A DNA stretch of 64,000 nt. Source: Hemileia vastatrix. Taxonomy: Eukaryota; Basidiomycota; Pucciniomycetes; Pucciniales; Zaghouaniaceae. Below, piece by piece: positions 40,527 to 53,200 of the stretch. A model generated the notes under the pieces. It did not search any database. It saw nothing but the letters and a program-made list of their open reading frames with translations, and was not told where the DNA came from. Made by a program: the position numbers and the translations under genes. Numbering within the stretch: position 1 is the first letter of the stretch; the number at the start of each line of letters is the position of its first letter. The stretch covers positions 25,340,150 through 25,404,149 of the forward strand of contig JASXTE010000014.1 in NCBI GenBank assembly GCA_030280995.1, in the 5' to 3' direction.

Positions 40527-40548
40527 TGATTTGATTATTATCAAATCA
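40527..40548 (+). repeat. 9-bp-arm hairpin directly upstream of the A box
   Basis: Arms TGATTTGAT and ATCAAATCA flank the loop TATT. The dyad ends 2 bp before the A box. About half of the monomers carry GATTTTAT in the left arm, which breaks one pair. Single copies have a changed loop (TAGT near 30379) or broken right arms (TTAAATC near 37009 and 40100, CTAATC near 59544). I saw no compensatory change, so selection on the stem is not shown. Confidence 0.75.
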
Positions 40549-40550
40549 AG

Positions 40551-40616
40551 TGGCATAGTTGATATTGCCACACAATGGAACCTACTAAAAAGACTGAAGG
40601 ACCTGGGTTCAAGCCT
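40551..40616 (+). promoter_or_regulatory. tRNA-like internal Pol III promoter (A box + B box), present in every monomer
   Basis: A box at 40551-40562, TGGCATAGTTGA, matches TRGCNNARYNGG at 11 of 12 positions. The arms TGGCA and TGCCA (40551-40555, 40566-40570) enclose a 10-nt loop, like a tRNA D arm. B box at 40606-40616, GGTTCAAGCCT, matches RGTTCRANNCY fully; CTGGG/CTCAA can form a weak T stem around the 7-nt loop TTCAAGC. The boxes start 55 bp apart, within the working range of type 2 Pol III promoters. There is no acceptor stem, which fits a tRNA-derived SINE head and not a tRNA gene. The same elements recur in every complete monomer, for example A box 3035-3046 and B box 3090-3100. Family knowledge: TFIIIC binds these boxes. 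That any copy is transcribed is inference. Confidence 0.6.
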
Positions 40617-40796
40617 CAACAGTACCAAAAAGCTGAGATGGGAAATCCACATGAAAATCCAGCTGACAATAAAAAAGAAGCTGCTCAAAAGTTTGGAACA
40701 AACAACATTGTTCCTAAGAAACAGGTTGTGGTTGCAGAGGAGGTAGAAAAACGTGTTAAGGAGTGGTGGATTAAAGTGTGTAATTCAAGGGATTAA
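40575..40796 (+). CDS. 73-codon reading frame of the monomer (consensus copy), probably not a gene
   Basis: The frame starts at ATG between the A and B boxes and ends at TAA at the monomer end. The predicted peptide is rich in Lys, Glu, Gln and Asn. Residues 1-45 are Pro/Gly/Asn-rich and look disordered; residues about 50-68 could form an amphipathic helix ending in W64-W65. No signal peptide, membrane segment or known domain is recognisable. Residues G11-Q15 are encoded by the B box region, so the N-terminal part overlaps tRNA-like sequence. Of 140 complete copies, 121 keep 73 codons, 15 have internal stops, 2 stop at 70 and 2 extend to 83. Substitutions are mostly non-synonymous: P3A, K6M, T7A, E8K, Q16K, Y17F, A20V, E21K, E35G, A37S, Q38H, G41E, N43K, P47R, A54S, R60H/C/L, W64R, W65C/R, C69S. 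Synonymous ones (CAA/CAG 38, GGA/GGT 41, ATT/ATC 45) are few. This pattern suggests no selection on the protein. An alternative is a captured exon that lost function. Confidence 0.2.
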   Translation: MEPTKKTEGPGFKPQQYQKAEMGNPHENPADNKKEAAQKFGTNNIVPKKQVVVAEEVEKRVKEWWIKVCNSRD

Positions 40797-40866
40797 GATA
40801 TTTCACATGGAAACTTAGGCATATAATAAGAAAAATTGGAAATTTATTATAAATACCCTTAGTTAC

Positions 40867-40870
40867 TTTT
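40867..40870 (+). terminator. candidate Pol III T-run terminator
   Basis: This is the first run of four T after the reference B box, in the next linker. In most monomers two runs occur about 10 bp apart in the CTTTTAGTTACTTTTAA segment (for example 3341-3344 and 3351-3354); in copies with CCCTTAGTTAC only the second remains. A transcript begun shortly upstream of the A box would be roughly 0.3 kb. T-runs are also expected by chance in AT-rich DNA, so this is supportive only. Confidence 0.35.
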
Positions 40871-41458
40871 AAATTAAAAAAGTATAACACCTTCTGTAAA
40901 TTAATACATTTATGTTCCATGCTATCTCTGACATATTGTTTAAAATTTGATGCAAGAATACCAATTTGTGATTTGATTATTATCAAATCAAGTGGCATAG
41001 TTGATAGTGCCACACAATGGAAGCTACTAAAAAGACTGAAGGACCTGGGTTCAAGCCTCAACAGTACCAAAAAGCTGAGATGGGAAATCCACATGAAAAT
41101 CCAGCTGACAATAAAAACGAAGCTGCTCAAAAGTTTGGAACAAACAACATTGTTCCTAAGAAACAGGTTGTGGTTGCAGAGGAGGTAGAAAAACGTGTTA
41201 AGGAGAGGTGGATTAAAGTGTGTAATTCAAGGGATTAAGATATCTCACAAAGAAACTTAGGCATATAATAAGAAAAATTGGAAATTTATTATAAATACTT
41301 TTAGTTACTTTCAAATTGAAAAAGTATAACACCTTCTGTATATTGATACATTTATGTTCCATGCTATCTCTGACATATTGTTTAAAATTTGATGCATTAA
41401 TACCAATTTGTGATTTGATTATTATCAAATCAAGTGGGATAGTTGATAGTGCCACACA

Positions 41459-41671
41459 ATGGAACCTACTAAAAAGACTGAAGGACCTGGGTTCAAGCCT
41501 CAACAGTTCCAAAAAGCTGGGATGGGAAATCCACATGAAAATCCAGCTGACAATAAAAACAAAGCTACTCAAAAGTTTGGAACAAACAACATTGTTCCTA
41601 AGAAACAGGTTGTGGTTGCAGAGGAGGTAGAAAAACGTGTTAAGGAGTGGTGGATTAAAGTGTGTAATTAA
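41459..41671 (+). pseudogene. frame shortened to 70 codons (TCA71 to TAA)
   Basis: AATTAAAGGG replaces AATTCAAGGG, ending the frame three codons early. The copy also has E21G and A36T, and a disrupted A box: TGGGATAG in place of TGGCATAG near 41435. It is the only copy where I saw the A-box C changed. Confidence 0.75.
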
Positions 41672-43226
41672 AGGGATTAAGATATCTCACAAAGAAACTT
41701 AGGCATATAATAAGAAAAATTGGAAATTTATTATAAATACTTTTAGTTACTTTTAAATTAAAAAAGTATAACACCTTCTGTAAATTGATACATTTATGTT
41801 CCATTCTACCTCTGACATATTGTTTAAAATTTGATGCATTAATACCAATTTGTGATTTGATTATTATCAAATCAAGTGGCATAGTTGATAGTGCCACACA
41901 ATGGAACCTACTAAAAAGACTGAAGGACCTGGGTTCAAGCCTCAACAGTACCAAAAAGCTGAGATGGGAAATCCACATGAAAATCCAGCTGACAATAAAA
42001 AAGAAGCTGCTCAGAACTTTGGAACAAAAAACATTGTTCCTAAGAAACAGGTTGTGGTTGCAGAGGAGGTAGAAAAACGTGTTAAGGAGTGGTGGATTAA
42101 AGTGTGTAATTCAAGGGATTAAGATATCTCACAAAGAAACTTAGGTATATAATAAGAAAAATTGGAAATTTATTATAAATACTTTTAGTTACTTTTAAAT
42201 TGAAAAAGTATAACACCTTCTGTAAATTGATACATTTATGTTCCATGCTATCTCTGAAATATTGTTTGATATTTGTTGCATTTATTCCAATTCGTGATTT
42301 TATTATTATCAAATCAAGTGGCATAGTTGATATTGCCACAAAATGGAAGCTACTAAAAAGACTGAAGGACCTGGGTTCAAGCCTCAACAGTACCAAAAAG
42401 CTGAGATTGGAAATCCACATGAAAATCCAGCTGACAATAAAAAAGAAGCTGCTCAAAAGTTTGGAACAAACAACATTGTTCCTAAGAAACAGGTTGTGGT
42501 TGCAGAGGAGGTAGAAAAACGTGTTAAGGAGTGGTGGATTAAAGTGTGTAATTCAAGGGATTAAGATATTTCACATGGAAACTTAGGCATATAATAAGAA
42601 AAATTGGAAATTTATAATAAATACCCTTAGTTACTTTTAAATTAAAAAAGTATAACACCTTCTGTAAATTAATACATTTATGTTCCATGCTATCTCTGAC
42701 ATATTGTTTAAAATTTGATGCAAGAATACCAATTTGTGATTTGATTATTATCAAATCAAGTGGCATAGTTGATAGTGCCACACAATGGAAGCTACTAAAA
42801 AGACTGAAGGACCTGGGTTCAAGCCTCAACAGTACCAAAAAGCTGAGATGGGAAATCCACATGAAAATCCAGCTGACAATAAAAAAGGAGCTGCTCAAAA
42901 GTTTGGAACAAACAACATTGTTCCTAAGAAACAGGTTGTGGTTTCAGAGGAGGTAGAAAAACGTGTTAAGGAGTGGTGTATTAAAGTGTGTAATTCAAGG
43001 GATTAAGATGTTTCACATGGAAACTTAGGCATATAATATGAAAAATTGGAAATTTATTATAAATACCCTTAGTTACTTTTAAATTAAAAAAGTATAACAC
43101 CTTCTGTAAATAAATACATTTATGTTCCATGCTATCTCTGACATATTGTTTAAAATTTGATGCAAGAATACCAATTTGTGATTTTATTATTATCAAATCA
43201 AGTGGCATAGTTGATAGTGCCACACA

Positions 43227-45480
43227 ATGGAAGCTACTAAAAAGACTGAACGACCTGGGTTCAAGCCTCAAAAGTACCAAAAAGCTGAGATGGGAAATCC
43301 ACATGAAAATCCAGCTGACAATAAAAAATAAGCTGCTCAGAAGTTTGGAACAAACAACATTGTTCCTAAGAAACAGGTTGTGGTTGCAGAGGAGGTAGAA
43401 AAACGTGTTAAGGAGTGGTGGATTAAAGTGTGTAATTCAAGGGATTAAGATATCTCACAAAGAAACTTAGGCATATAATAAGAAAAATTGGAAATTTATT
43501 ATAAATACTTTTAGTTACTTTTAAGTTGAAAAAGTATAACACCTTCTGTAAATTGATACATTTATGTTCCATGCTATCTCTGACATATTGTTTGATATTT
43601 GTTGCATTTATACCAATTCGTGATTTTATTATTATCAAATCAAGTGGCATAGTTGATATTGCCACACAATGGAAGCTACTAAAAAGACTGAAGGACCTGG
43701 GTTCAAGCCTCAACAGTACCAAAAAGCTAAGATGGGAAATCCACATGAAAATCCAGCTGACAATAAAAAAGAAGCTGCTCAAAAGTTTGGAACAAACAAC
43801 ATTGTTCCTAAGAAACAGGTTGTGGTTGCAGAGGAGGTAGAAAAACGTGTTAAGGAGTGGTGGATTAAAGTGTGTAATTCAAGGGATTAAGATATTTCAC
43901 ATGGAAACTTAGGCATATAATAAGAAAAATTGGAAATTTATTATAAATACTTTTAGTTACTTTTAAATTAAAAAAGTATAACACCTTCTGTAAATTAATA
44001 CATTTATGTTCCATGCTATCTCTGACATATTGTTTAAAATTTGATGCAAGAATACCAATTCGTGATTTGATTATTATCAAATCAAGTGGCATAGTTGATA
44101 GTGCCACACAATGGAACCTACTAAAAAGACTGAAGGACCTGGGTTCAAGCCTCAACAGTTCCAAAAAGCTGAGATGGGAAATCCACATGAAAATCCAGCT
44201 GACAATAAAAAAGAAGCTGCTCAGAAGTTTGGTACAAACAACATCGTTCCTAAGAAACAGGTTGTGGTTGTAGAGGAGGTAGAAAAACGTGTTAAGGAGT
44301 GGTGGATTAAAGTGTGTAATTCAAGGGATTAAGATATCTCACAAAGAAACTTAGGCATATAAGAAGAAAAATTGGAAATTTATTATAAATACTTTTAGTT
44401 ACTTTTAAATTAAAAAAGTATAACACCTTCTGTAAATTGATACATTTATGTTACATGCTATCTCTGACATATTGTTTGATATTTGTTGCATTTATACCAA
44501 TTTGTGATTTGATTATTATCAAATCAAGTGGCATAGTTGATAGTGCCACACAATGGAACCTACTAAAAAGACTGAAGGACCTGGGTTCAAGCCTCAACAG
44601 TACCAAAAAGCTGAGATGGGAAATCCACATGAAAATCCAGCTGACAATAAAAAAGAAGCTGCTCAGATGTTTGGAACAAAAAACATTGTTCCTAAGAAAC
44701 ATGTTGTGGTTGCAGAGGAGGTAGAAAAACGTGTTAAGGAGTGGTGGATTAAAGTGTGTAATTCAAGGGATTAAGATATCTCCCAAAGAAACTTAGGCAT
44801 ATAATAAGAAAAATTGGAAATTTATTATAAATACTTTTAGTTACTTTTAAATTGAAAAAGTATAACACCTTCTGTAAATTGATACATTTATGTTCCATGC
44901 TATCTCTGACATATTGTTTGATATTTGTTGCATTTATACCAATTTGTGATTTTATTATTATCAAATCAAGTGGCATAGTTGATAGTGCCACACAATGGAA
45001 GCTACTAAAAAGACTGAAGGACCTGGGTTCAAGCCTCAAAAGTACCAAAAAGCTGAGATGGGAAATCCACATGAAAATCCAGCTGACAATAAAAAATAAG
45101 CTGCTCAGAAGTTTGGAACAAACAACATTGTTCCTAAGAAACAGGTTGTGGTTGCAGAGGAGGTAGAAAAACGTGTTAAGGAGTGGTGGATTAAAGTGTG
45201 TAATTCAAGGGATTAAGATATCTCACAAAGAAACTTAGGCATATAATAAGAAAAATTGGAAATTTATTATAAATACTTTTAGTTACTTTTAAATTGAAAA
45301 AGTATAACACCTTCTGTAAATTGATACATTTATGTTCCATGCTATCTCTGACATATTGTTTGATATTTGTTGCATTTATACCAATTCCTGATTTGATTAT
45401 TATCAAATCAAGTGGCATAGTTGATATTGCCACACAATGGAACCTACTAAAAAGACTGAAGGACCTGGGTTCAAGCCTCA
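43227..45480 (+). repeat. duplicated block, copy with one monomer lost
   Basis: Offset from 37923-40520 is 5,304 bp at the left (37923 to 43227, 38365 to 43669) and 4,862 bp at the right (39249 to 44111, 39691 to 44553, 40133 to 44995). The monomer at 44111 is a fusion: its front matches the 38807 type (GATGCAAGAATACC) and its back matches 39249 (GGTACA, ATCGTT, GTAGAG). This is the direct product expected from one unequal exchange. Confidence 0.8.
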
Positions 45481-48400
45481 ACAGTTCCAAAAAGCTGAGA
45501 TGGGAAATCCACATGAAAATCCAGCTGACAATAAAAAAGAAGCTGCTCAGAAGTTTGGTACAAACAACATCGTTCCTAAGAAACAGGTTGTGGTTGCAGA
45601 GGAGGTAGAAAAACGTGTTAAGGAGTGGTGGATTAAAGTGTGTAATTCAAGGGATTAAGATATCTCACGAAGAAACTTAGGAATATAATAAGAAAAATTG
45701 GAAATTTTTTATAAATACTTTTAGTTACTTTTAAATTGAAAAAGTATAACACCTTCTGTAAATTGATACATTTATGTTACATGCTATCTCTGACATATTG
45801 TTTGATATTTGTTGCATTTATACCAATTTGTGATTTGATTATTATCAAATCAAGTGGCATAGTTGATAGTGCCACAAAATGGAACCTACTAAAAAGACTG
45901 AAGGACCTGGGTTCAAGCCTCAACAGTACCAAAAAGCTGAGATGGGAAATCCACATGAAAATCCAGCTGACAATAAAAAAGAAGCTGCTCAGAAGTTTGG
46001 AACAAAAAACATTGTTCGTAAGAAACATGTTGTGGTTGCAGAGAAGGTAGAAAAACGTGTTAAGGAGTGGTGGATTAAAGTGTGTAATTCAAGGGATTAA
46101 GATATCTCACAAAGAAACTTAGGCATATAATAAGAAAAATTGGAAATTTATTATAAATACTTTTAGTTACTTTTAAATTGAAAAAGTATAACACCTTCTG
46201 TAAATTGATACATTTATGTTCCATGCTATCTCTGACATATTGTTTGATATTTGTTGCATTTATTCCAATTCGTGATTTTATTATTATCAAATCAAGTGGC
46301 ATAGTTGATATTGCCACAAAATGGAAGCTACTAAAAAGACTGAAGGACCTGGGTTCAAGCCTCAATAGTACCAAAAAGCTGAGATGGGAAATCCACATGA
46401 AAATCCAGCTGACAATAAAAAAGAAGCTGCTCAGAAGTTTGGAACAAAAAACATTGTTCCTAAGAAACAGGTTGTGGTTGCAGAGGAGGTAGAAAAACGT
46501 GTTAAGGAGTGGTGGATTAAAGTGTGTAATTCAAGGGATTAAGATGTTTCACATGGAAACTTAGGCATATAATAAGAAAAATTGGAAATTTATTATAAAT
46601 ACCCTTAGTTACTTTTAAATTAAAAAAGTATAACACCTTCTGTAAATTAATACATTTATGTTCCATGCTATCTCTGACATATTGTTTAAAATTTGATGCA
46701 AGAATACCAATTTGTGATTTGATTATTATCAAATCAAGTGGCATAGTTGATAGTGCCACACAATGGAACCTACTAAAAAGACTGAAGGACCTGGGTTCAA
46801 GCCTCAACAGTTCCAAAAAGCTGAGATGGGAAATCCACATGAAACTCCAGATGACAATAAAAAAGAAGCTGCTCAGAAGTTTGGAACAAACAACATTGTT
46901 CCTAAGAAACAGGTTGTGGTTGCAGAGGAGGTAGAAAAACGTGTTAAGGAGTGGTGGATTAAAGTGTGTAATTCAAGGGATTAAGATATCTCACAAAGAA
47001 ACTTAGGCATATAAGAAGAAAAATTGGAAATTTATTATAAATACTTTTAGTTACTTTTAAATTGAAAAAGTATAACACCTTCTGTAAATTGATACATTTA
47101 TGTTCCATTCTACCTCTGACATATTGTTTAAAATTTGATGTATTAATACCAATTTGTGATTTGATTATTATCAAATCAAGTGGCATAGTTGATAGTGCCA
47201 CACAATGGAACCTACTAAAAAGACTGAAGGACCTGGGTTCAAGCCTCAACAGTTCCAAAAAGCTGAGATGGGAAATCCACATGAAAATCCAGCTGACAAT
47301 AAAAAAGAAGCTGCTCAGAAGTTTGGTACAAACAACATCGTTCCTAAGAAACAGGTTGTGGTTGCAGAGGAGGTAGAAAAACGTGTTAAGGAGTGGTGGA
47401 TTAAAGTGTGTAATTCAAGGGATTAAGATATCTCACAAAGAAACTTAGGAATATAATAAGAAAAATTGGAAATTTTTTATAAATACTTTTAGTTACTTTT
47501 AAATTGAAAAAGTATAACACCTTCTGTAAATTGATACATTTATGTTACATGCTATCTCTGACATATTGTTTGATATTTGTTGCATTTATACCAATTTGTG
47601 ATTTGATTATTATCAAATCAAGTGGCATAGTTGATAGTGCCACAAAATGGAACCTACTAAAAAGACTGAAGGACCTGGGTTCAAGCCTCAACAGTACCAA
47701 AAAGCTGAGATGGGAAATCCACATGAAAATCCAGCTGACAATAAAAAAGAAGCTGCTCAGAAGTTTGGAACAAAAAACATTGTTCGTAAGAAACATGTTG
47801 TGGTTGCAGAGGAGGTAGAAAAACGTGTTAAGGAGTGGTGGATTAAAGTGTGTAATTCAAGGGATTAAGATATCTCACAAAGAAACTTAGGCATATAATA
47901 AGAAAAATTGGAAATTTATTATAAATACTTTTAGTTACTTTTAAATTGAAAAAGTATAACACCTTCTGTAAATTGATACATTTATGTTCCATGCTATCTC
48001 TGACATATTGTTTGATATTTGTTGCATTTATTCCAATTCGTGATTTTATTATTATCAAATCAAGTGGCATAGTTGATATTGCCACAAAATGGAAGCTACT
48101 AAAATGACTGAAGGACCTGGGTTCAAGCCTCAATAGTACCAAAAAGCTGAGATGGGAAATCCACATGAAAATCCAGCTGACAATAAAAAAGAAGCTGCTC
48201 AGAAGTTTGGAACAAAAAACATTGTTCCTAAGAAACAGGTTGTGGTTGCAGAGGAGGTAGAAAAACGTGTTAAGGAGTGGTGGATTAAAGTGTGTAATTC
48301 AAGGGATTAAGATGTTTCACATGGAAACTTAGGCATATAATAAGAAAAATTGGAAATTTATTATAAATACCCTTAGTTACTTTTAAATTAAAAAAGTATA

Positions 48401-48850
48401 ACACCTTCTGTAAATTAATACATTTATGTTCCATGCTATCTCTGACATATTGTTTAAAATTTGATGCAAGAATACCAATTTGTGATTTGATTATTATCAA
48501 ATCAAGTGGCATAGTTGATAGTGCCACACAATGGAACCTACTAAAAAGACTGAAGGACCTGGGTTCAAGGCTCAACAGTTCCAAAAAGCTGAGATGGGAA
48601 ATCCACATGAAACTCCAGATGACAATAAAAAAGAAGCTGCTCAGAAGTTTGGAACAAACAACATTGTTCCTAAGAAACAGGTTGTGGTTGCAGAGGAGGT
48701 AGAAAAACGTGTTAAGGAGTGGTGGATTAAAGTGTGTAATTCAAGGGATTAAGATATTTCACATGGAAACTTAGGCATATAATAAGAAAAATTGGAAATA
48801 TATTATAAATACTTTTAGTTACTTTTAAATTAAAAAAGTATAACACCTTC
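45437..48850 (+). repeat. 1,768-bp four-monomer repeat, two copies
   Basis: ATGs 45879, 46321 and 46763 pair with 47647, 48089 and 48531, and the backs of 45437 and 47205 pair, all at 1,768 bp. Markers are the codon-16 TAG stop, GGAATATAATAAG linkers, Q50H with P47R (45879, 47647) and the N28T/A30D body. Confidence 0.8.
46321..46368 (+). pseudogene. 73-codon frame broken at codon 16 (CAG to TAG), two-member class
   Basis: CTCAATAGTACC replaces CTCAACAGTACC. The only other copy with this stop starts at 48089, 1,768 bp (four monomers) downstream. The copies differ at codon 6 (AAG here, ATG at 48089). The pair marks the 1,768-bp duplication of 45.4-48.8 kb. Confidence 0.8.
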
Positions 48851-50296
48851 TGTAAATTAATACATTTATGTTCCATGCTATCTCTGACATATTGTTTAAA
48901 ATTTGATGCAAGAATACCAATTTGTGATTTGATTATTATCAAATCAACTGGCATAGTTGATAGTGCCACACAATGGAACCTACTAAAAAGACTGAAGGAC
49001 CTGGGTTCAAGCCTCAACAGTTCCAAAAAGCTGAGATGGGAAATCCACATGAAAATCCAGCTGACAATAAAAAAGAAGCTGCTCAGAAGTTTGGAACAAA
49101 CAACATTGTTCCTAAGAAACAGGTTGTGGTTGCAGAGGAGGTAGAAAAACGTGTTAAGGAGTGGTGGATTAAAGTGTGTAATTCAAGGGATTAAGATGTT
49201 TCACATGGAAACTTAGGCATATAATAAGAAAAATTGGAAATTTATTATTAATACCCTTAGTTACTTTTAAATTAAAAAAGTATAACACCTTCTGTAAATT
49301 AATACATTTATGTTCCATGCTATCTCTGACATATTGTTTAAAATTTGATGCAAGAATACCAATTTGTGATTTGATTATTATCAAATCAAGTGGCATAATT
49401 GATAGTGCCACACAATGGAACCTACTAAAAAGACTGAAGGACCTGGGTTCAAGCCTCAACAGTTCCAAAAAGCTGAGATGGGAAATCCACATGAAAATCC
49501 AGCTGACAATAAAAAAGAAGCTGCTCAGAAGTTTGGAACAAAAAACATTGTTCCTAAGAAACAGGTTGTGGTTGCAGAGGAGGTAGAAAAAGGTGTTAAG
49601 GAGTGGTGGATTAAAGTGTGTAATTCAAGGGATTAAGATATCTCACAAAGAAACTTAAGCATATAATAAGAAAAATTGGAAATTTATTATAAATACTATT
49701 AGTTACTTTTAATTTAAAAAGTATAACTCCTTCTGTAAATTGATACATTTTGTTCCATGTTATCTCTGACATATTGTTTAAAATTTGATGCATTAATACT
49801 AATTTGTGATTTGATTATTATCAAATCAAGTGGCATAGTTGATAGTGCCACACAATGGAACCTACTAAAAAGACTGAAGGACCTGGGTTCAAGCCTCAAC
49901 AGTACCAAAAAGCTGAGATGGGAAATCCACATGAAAATCCAGCTGACAATAAAAACGAAGCTGCTCAAAAGTTTGGAACAAACAACATTGTTCCTAAGAA
50001 ACAGGTTGTGGTTGCAGAGGAGGTAGAAAAACGTGTTAAGGAGTGGTGGATTAAAGTGTGTAATTCAAGGGATTAAGATATCTCACAAAGAAACTTAGGC
50101 ATATAATAAGAAAAATTGGAAATTTATTATAAATACTTTTAGTTACTTTTAAATTGAAAAAGTATAACACCTTCTTTAAATTGATACATTTATGTTCCAT
50201 GCTATCTCTGACATATTGTTTAAAATTTGATGCATTAATACCAATTTGTGATTTGATTATTATCAAATCAAGTGGCATAGTTGATAGTGCCACACA

Positions 50297-53200
50297 ATGG
50301 AACCTACTAAAAAGACTGAAGGACCTGGGTTCAAGCCTCAACAGTTCCAAAAAGCTGAGATGGGAAATCCACATGAAAATCCAGCTGACAATAAAAAAGA
50401 AGCTGCTCAGAAGTTTGGAACAAACAACATTGTTCGTAAGAAACAGGTTGTGGTTGCAGAGGAGGTAGAAAAACATGTTAAGGAGTGGTGGATTAAAGTG
50501 TGTAATTCAAGGGATTAAGATATCTCACAAAGAAACTTAGGCATATAATAAGAAAAATTGGAAATTTATTATAAATACTTTTAGTTACTTTTAAATTGAA
50601 AAAGTATAACACCTTTTGTAAATTAATACATTTATGTTCCATGCTATCTCTGACATATTGTTTGATATTTTTTGCATTTATACCAATTCGTGATTTTATT
50701 ATTATCAAATCAAGTGGCATAGTTGATAGTGCCACACAATGGAAGCTACTAAAAAGACTGAAGGACCTGGGTTCAAGCCTCAAAAGTACCAAAAAGCTGA
50801 GATGGGAAATCCACATGAAAATCCAGCTGACAATAAAAAAGAAGCTGCTCAGAAGTTTGGAACAAACAACATTGTTCCTAAGAAACAGGTTGTGGTTGCA
50901 GAGGAGGTAGAAAAACGTGTTAAGGAGTGGCGGATTAAAGTGTGTAATTCAAGGAATTAAGATATTTCACATGGAAACTTAGACATATAATAAGAAAAAT
51001 TGGAAATTTATTATAAATACTTTTAGTTACTTTTAAATTGAAAAAGTATAACACCTTCTGTAAATTGATACATTTATGTTCCATGCTATCTCTGACATAT
51101 TGTTTGATATTTTTTGCATTTATACCAATTCGTGATTTTATTATTATCAAATCAAGTGGCATAGTTGATATTGCCACACAATGGAAGCTACTAAAAAGAC
51201 TGAAGGACCTGGGTTCAAGCCTCAACAGTACCAAAAAGCTGAGATGGGAAATCCACATGAAAATCCAGCTGACAATAAATAAGAAGCTGCACAAAAGTTT
51301 GGAACAAACAACATTGTTCCTAAGAAACAGGTTGCGGTTGCAGAGGAGGTAGAAAAACGTGTTAAGGAGTGGTGGATTAAAGTGTGTAATTCAAGGGATT
51401 AAGATATTTCACATGGAAACTTAGACATATAATAAGAAAAATTGGAAATTTATTATAAATACTTTTAGTTACTTTTAAATTGAAAAAGTATAACACCTTC
51501 TGTAAATTGATACATTTATGTTCCATGCTATCTCTGACATAATGTTTGATATTTGTTGCATTTATACCAATTTGTGATTTTATTATTATCAAATCAAGTG
51601 GCATAGTTGATATTGCCACACAATGGAAGCTACTAAAAAGACTGAAGGACCTGGGTTCAAGCCTCAACAGTACCACAAAGCTGAGATGGGAAATCCACAT
51701 GAAAATCCAGCTGACAATAAAAAAGAAGCTGCTCAAAAGTTTGGAACAAACAACATTGTTCCTAAGAAACAGGTTGTGGTTGCAGAGGAGGTAGAAAAAC
51801 GTGTTAAGGAGTGGTGGATTAAAGTGTGTAATTCAAGGGATTAAGATATTTCACATGGAAACTTAGACATATAATAAGAAAAATTGGAAATTTATTATAA
51901 ATACTTTTAGTTACTTTTAAATTGAAAAAGTATAACACCTTCTGTAAATTGATACATTTATGTTCCATGCTATCTCTGACATAATGTTTGATATTTGTTG
52001 CATTTATACCAATTTGTGATTTTATTATTATCAAATCAAGTGGCATAGTTGATAGTGCCACACAATGGAAGCTAATAAAAAGACTGAAGGACCTGGGTTC
52101 AAGCCTCAACAGTACCTAAAAGCTGAGATGGGAAATCCACATGAAAATCCAGCTGACAAGAAAAAAGAAGCTGCTCAAAAGTTTGGAACAAACAACATTG
52201 TTCCTAAGAAACAGGTTGTGGTTGCAGAGGAGGTAGAAAAACGTGTTAAGGAGTGGTGGATTAAAGTGTGTAATTCAAGGGATTAAGATATTTCACATGG
52301 AAACTTAGGCATATAATAAGAAAAATTGGAAATTTATTATAAATACTTTTAGTTAATTTTAAATTAAAAAAGTATAACACCTTCTTTAAATTGATACATT
52401 TATGTTCCATGCTATCTCTGACATATTGTTTAAAATTTGATGCATTAATACCAATTTGTGATTTGATTATTATCAAATCAAGTGGCATAGTTGATAGTGC
52501 CACACAATGGAACCTACTAAAAAGACTGAAGGACCTGGGTTCAAGCCTCAACAGTACCAAAAAGCTGAGATGGGAAATCCACATGAAAATCCAGTTGACA
52601 ATAAAAACGAAGCTGCTCAAAAGTTTGGAAGAAACAACATTGTTCCTAAGAAACAGGTTGTGGTTGCAGAGGAGGTAGAAAAACGTGTTAAGGAGTGGTG
52701 GATTAAAGTGTGTAATTCAAGGGATTAAGATATCTCACAAAGAAACTTAGGCATATAATAAGAAAAATTGGAAATTTATTATAAATACTTTTAGTTACTT
52801 TTAAATTGAAAAAGTATAACACCTTCTGTAAATTGATACATTTATGTTCCATGCTATCTCTGACATAATGTTTGATATTTGTTGCATTTATACCAATTCG
52901 TGATTTTATTATTATCAAATCAAGTGGCATAGTTGATATTGCCACACAATGGAAGCTACTAAAAAGACTGAAGGACCTGGGTTCAAGCCTCAACAGTACC
53001 ACAAAGCTGAGATGGGAAATCCACATGAAAATCCAGCTGACAATAAAAAAGAAGCTGCTCAGAAGTTTGGAACAAACAACATTGTTCCTAAGAAACAGGT
53101 TGCGGTTGCAGAGGAGGTAGAAAAACGTGTTAAGGAGTGGTGGATTAAAGTGTGTAATTCAAGGGATTAAGATATTTCACATGGAAACTTAGACATATAA

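Larger units (their letters stand above)
40355..40796 (+). repeat. reference satellite monomer (442 bp)
   Basis: I chose this copy because its reading frame has the commonest residue at each position. Phase is set at the linker GATATC (EcoRV). In order it holds: linker; AT-rich segment with TATAAATA and two TTTT runs; the CTATCTCTGACATATTG block; the hairpin (40527-40548); the tRNA-like D arm with A box (40551-40570); the 73-codon frame (40575-40796) with the B box inside it (40606-40616). The stop codon TAA closes the unit. Two linker families occur in the array: GATATCTCACAAAGAAAC, and GATATTTCACATGGAAAC (with a GATGTTTCACATGG subtype), and they mix with different bodies. No acceptor-stem complementarity or CCA end is present, so it is not a tRNA gene. 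Confidence 0.9.
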
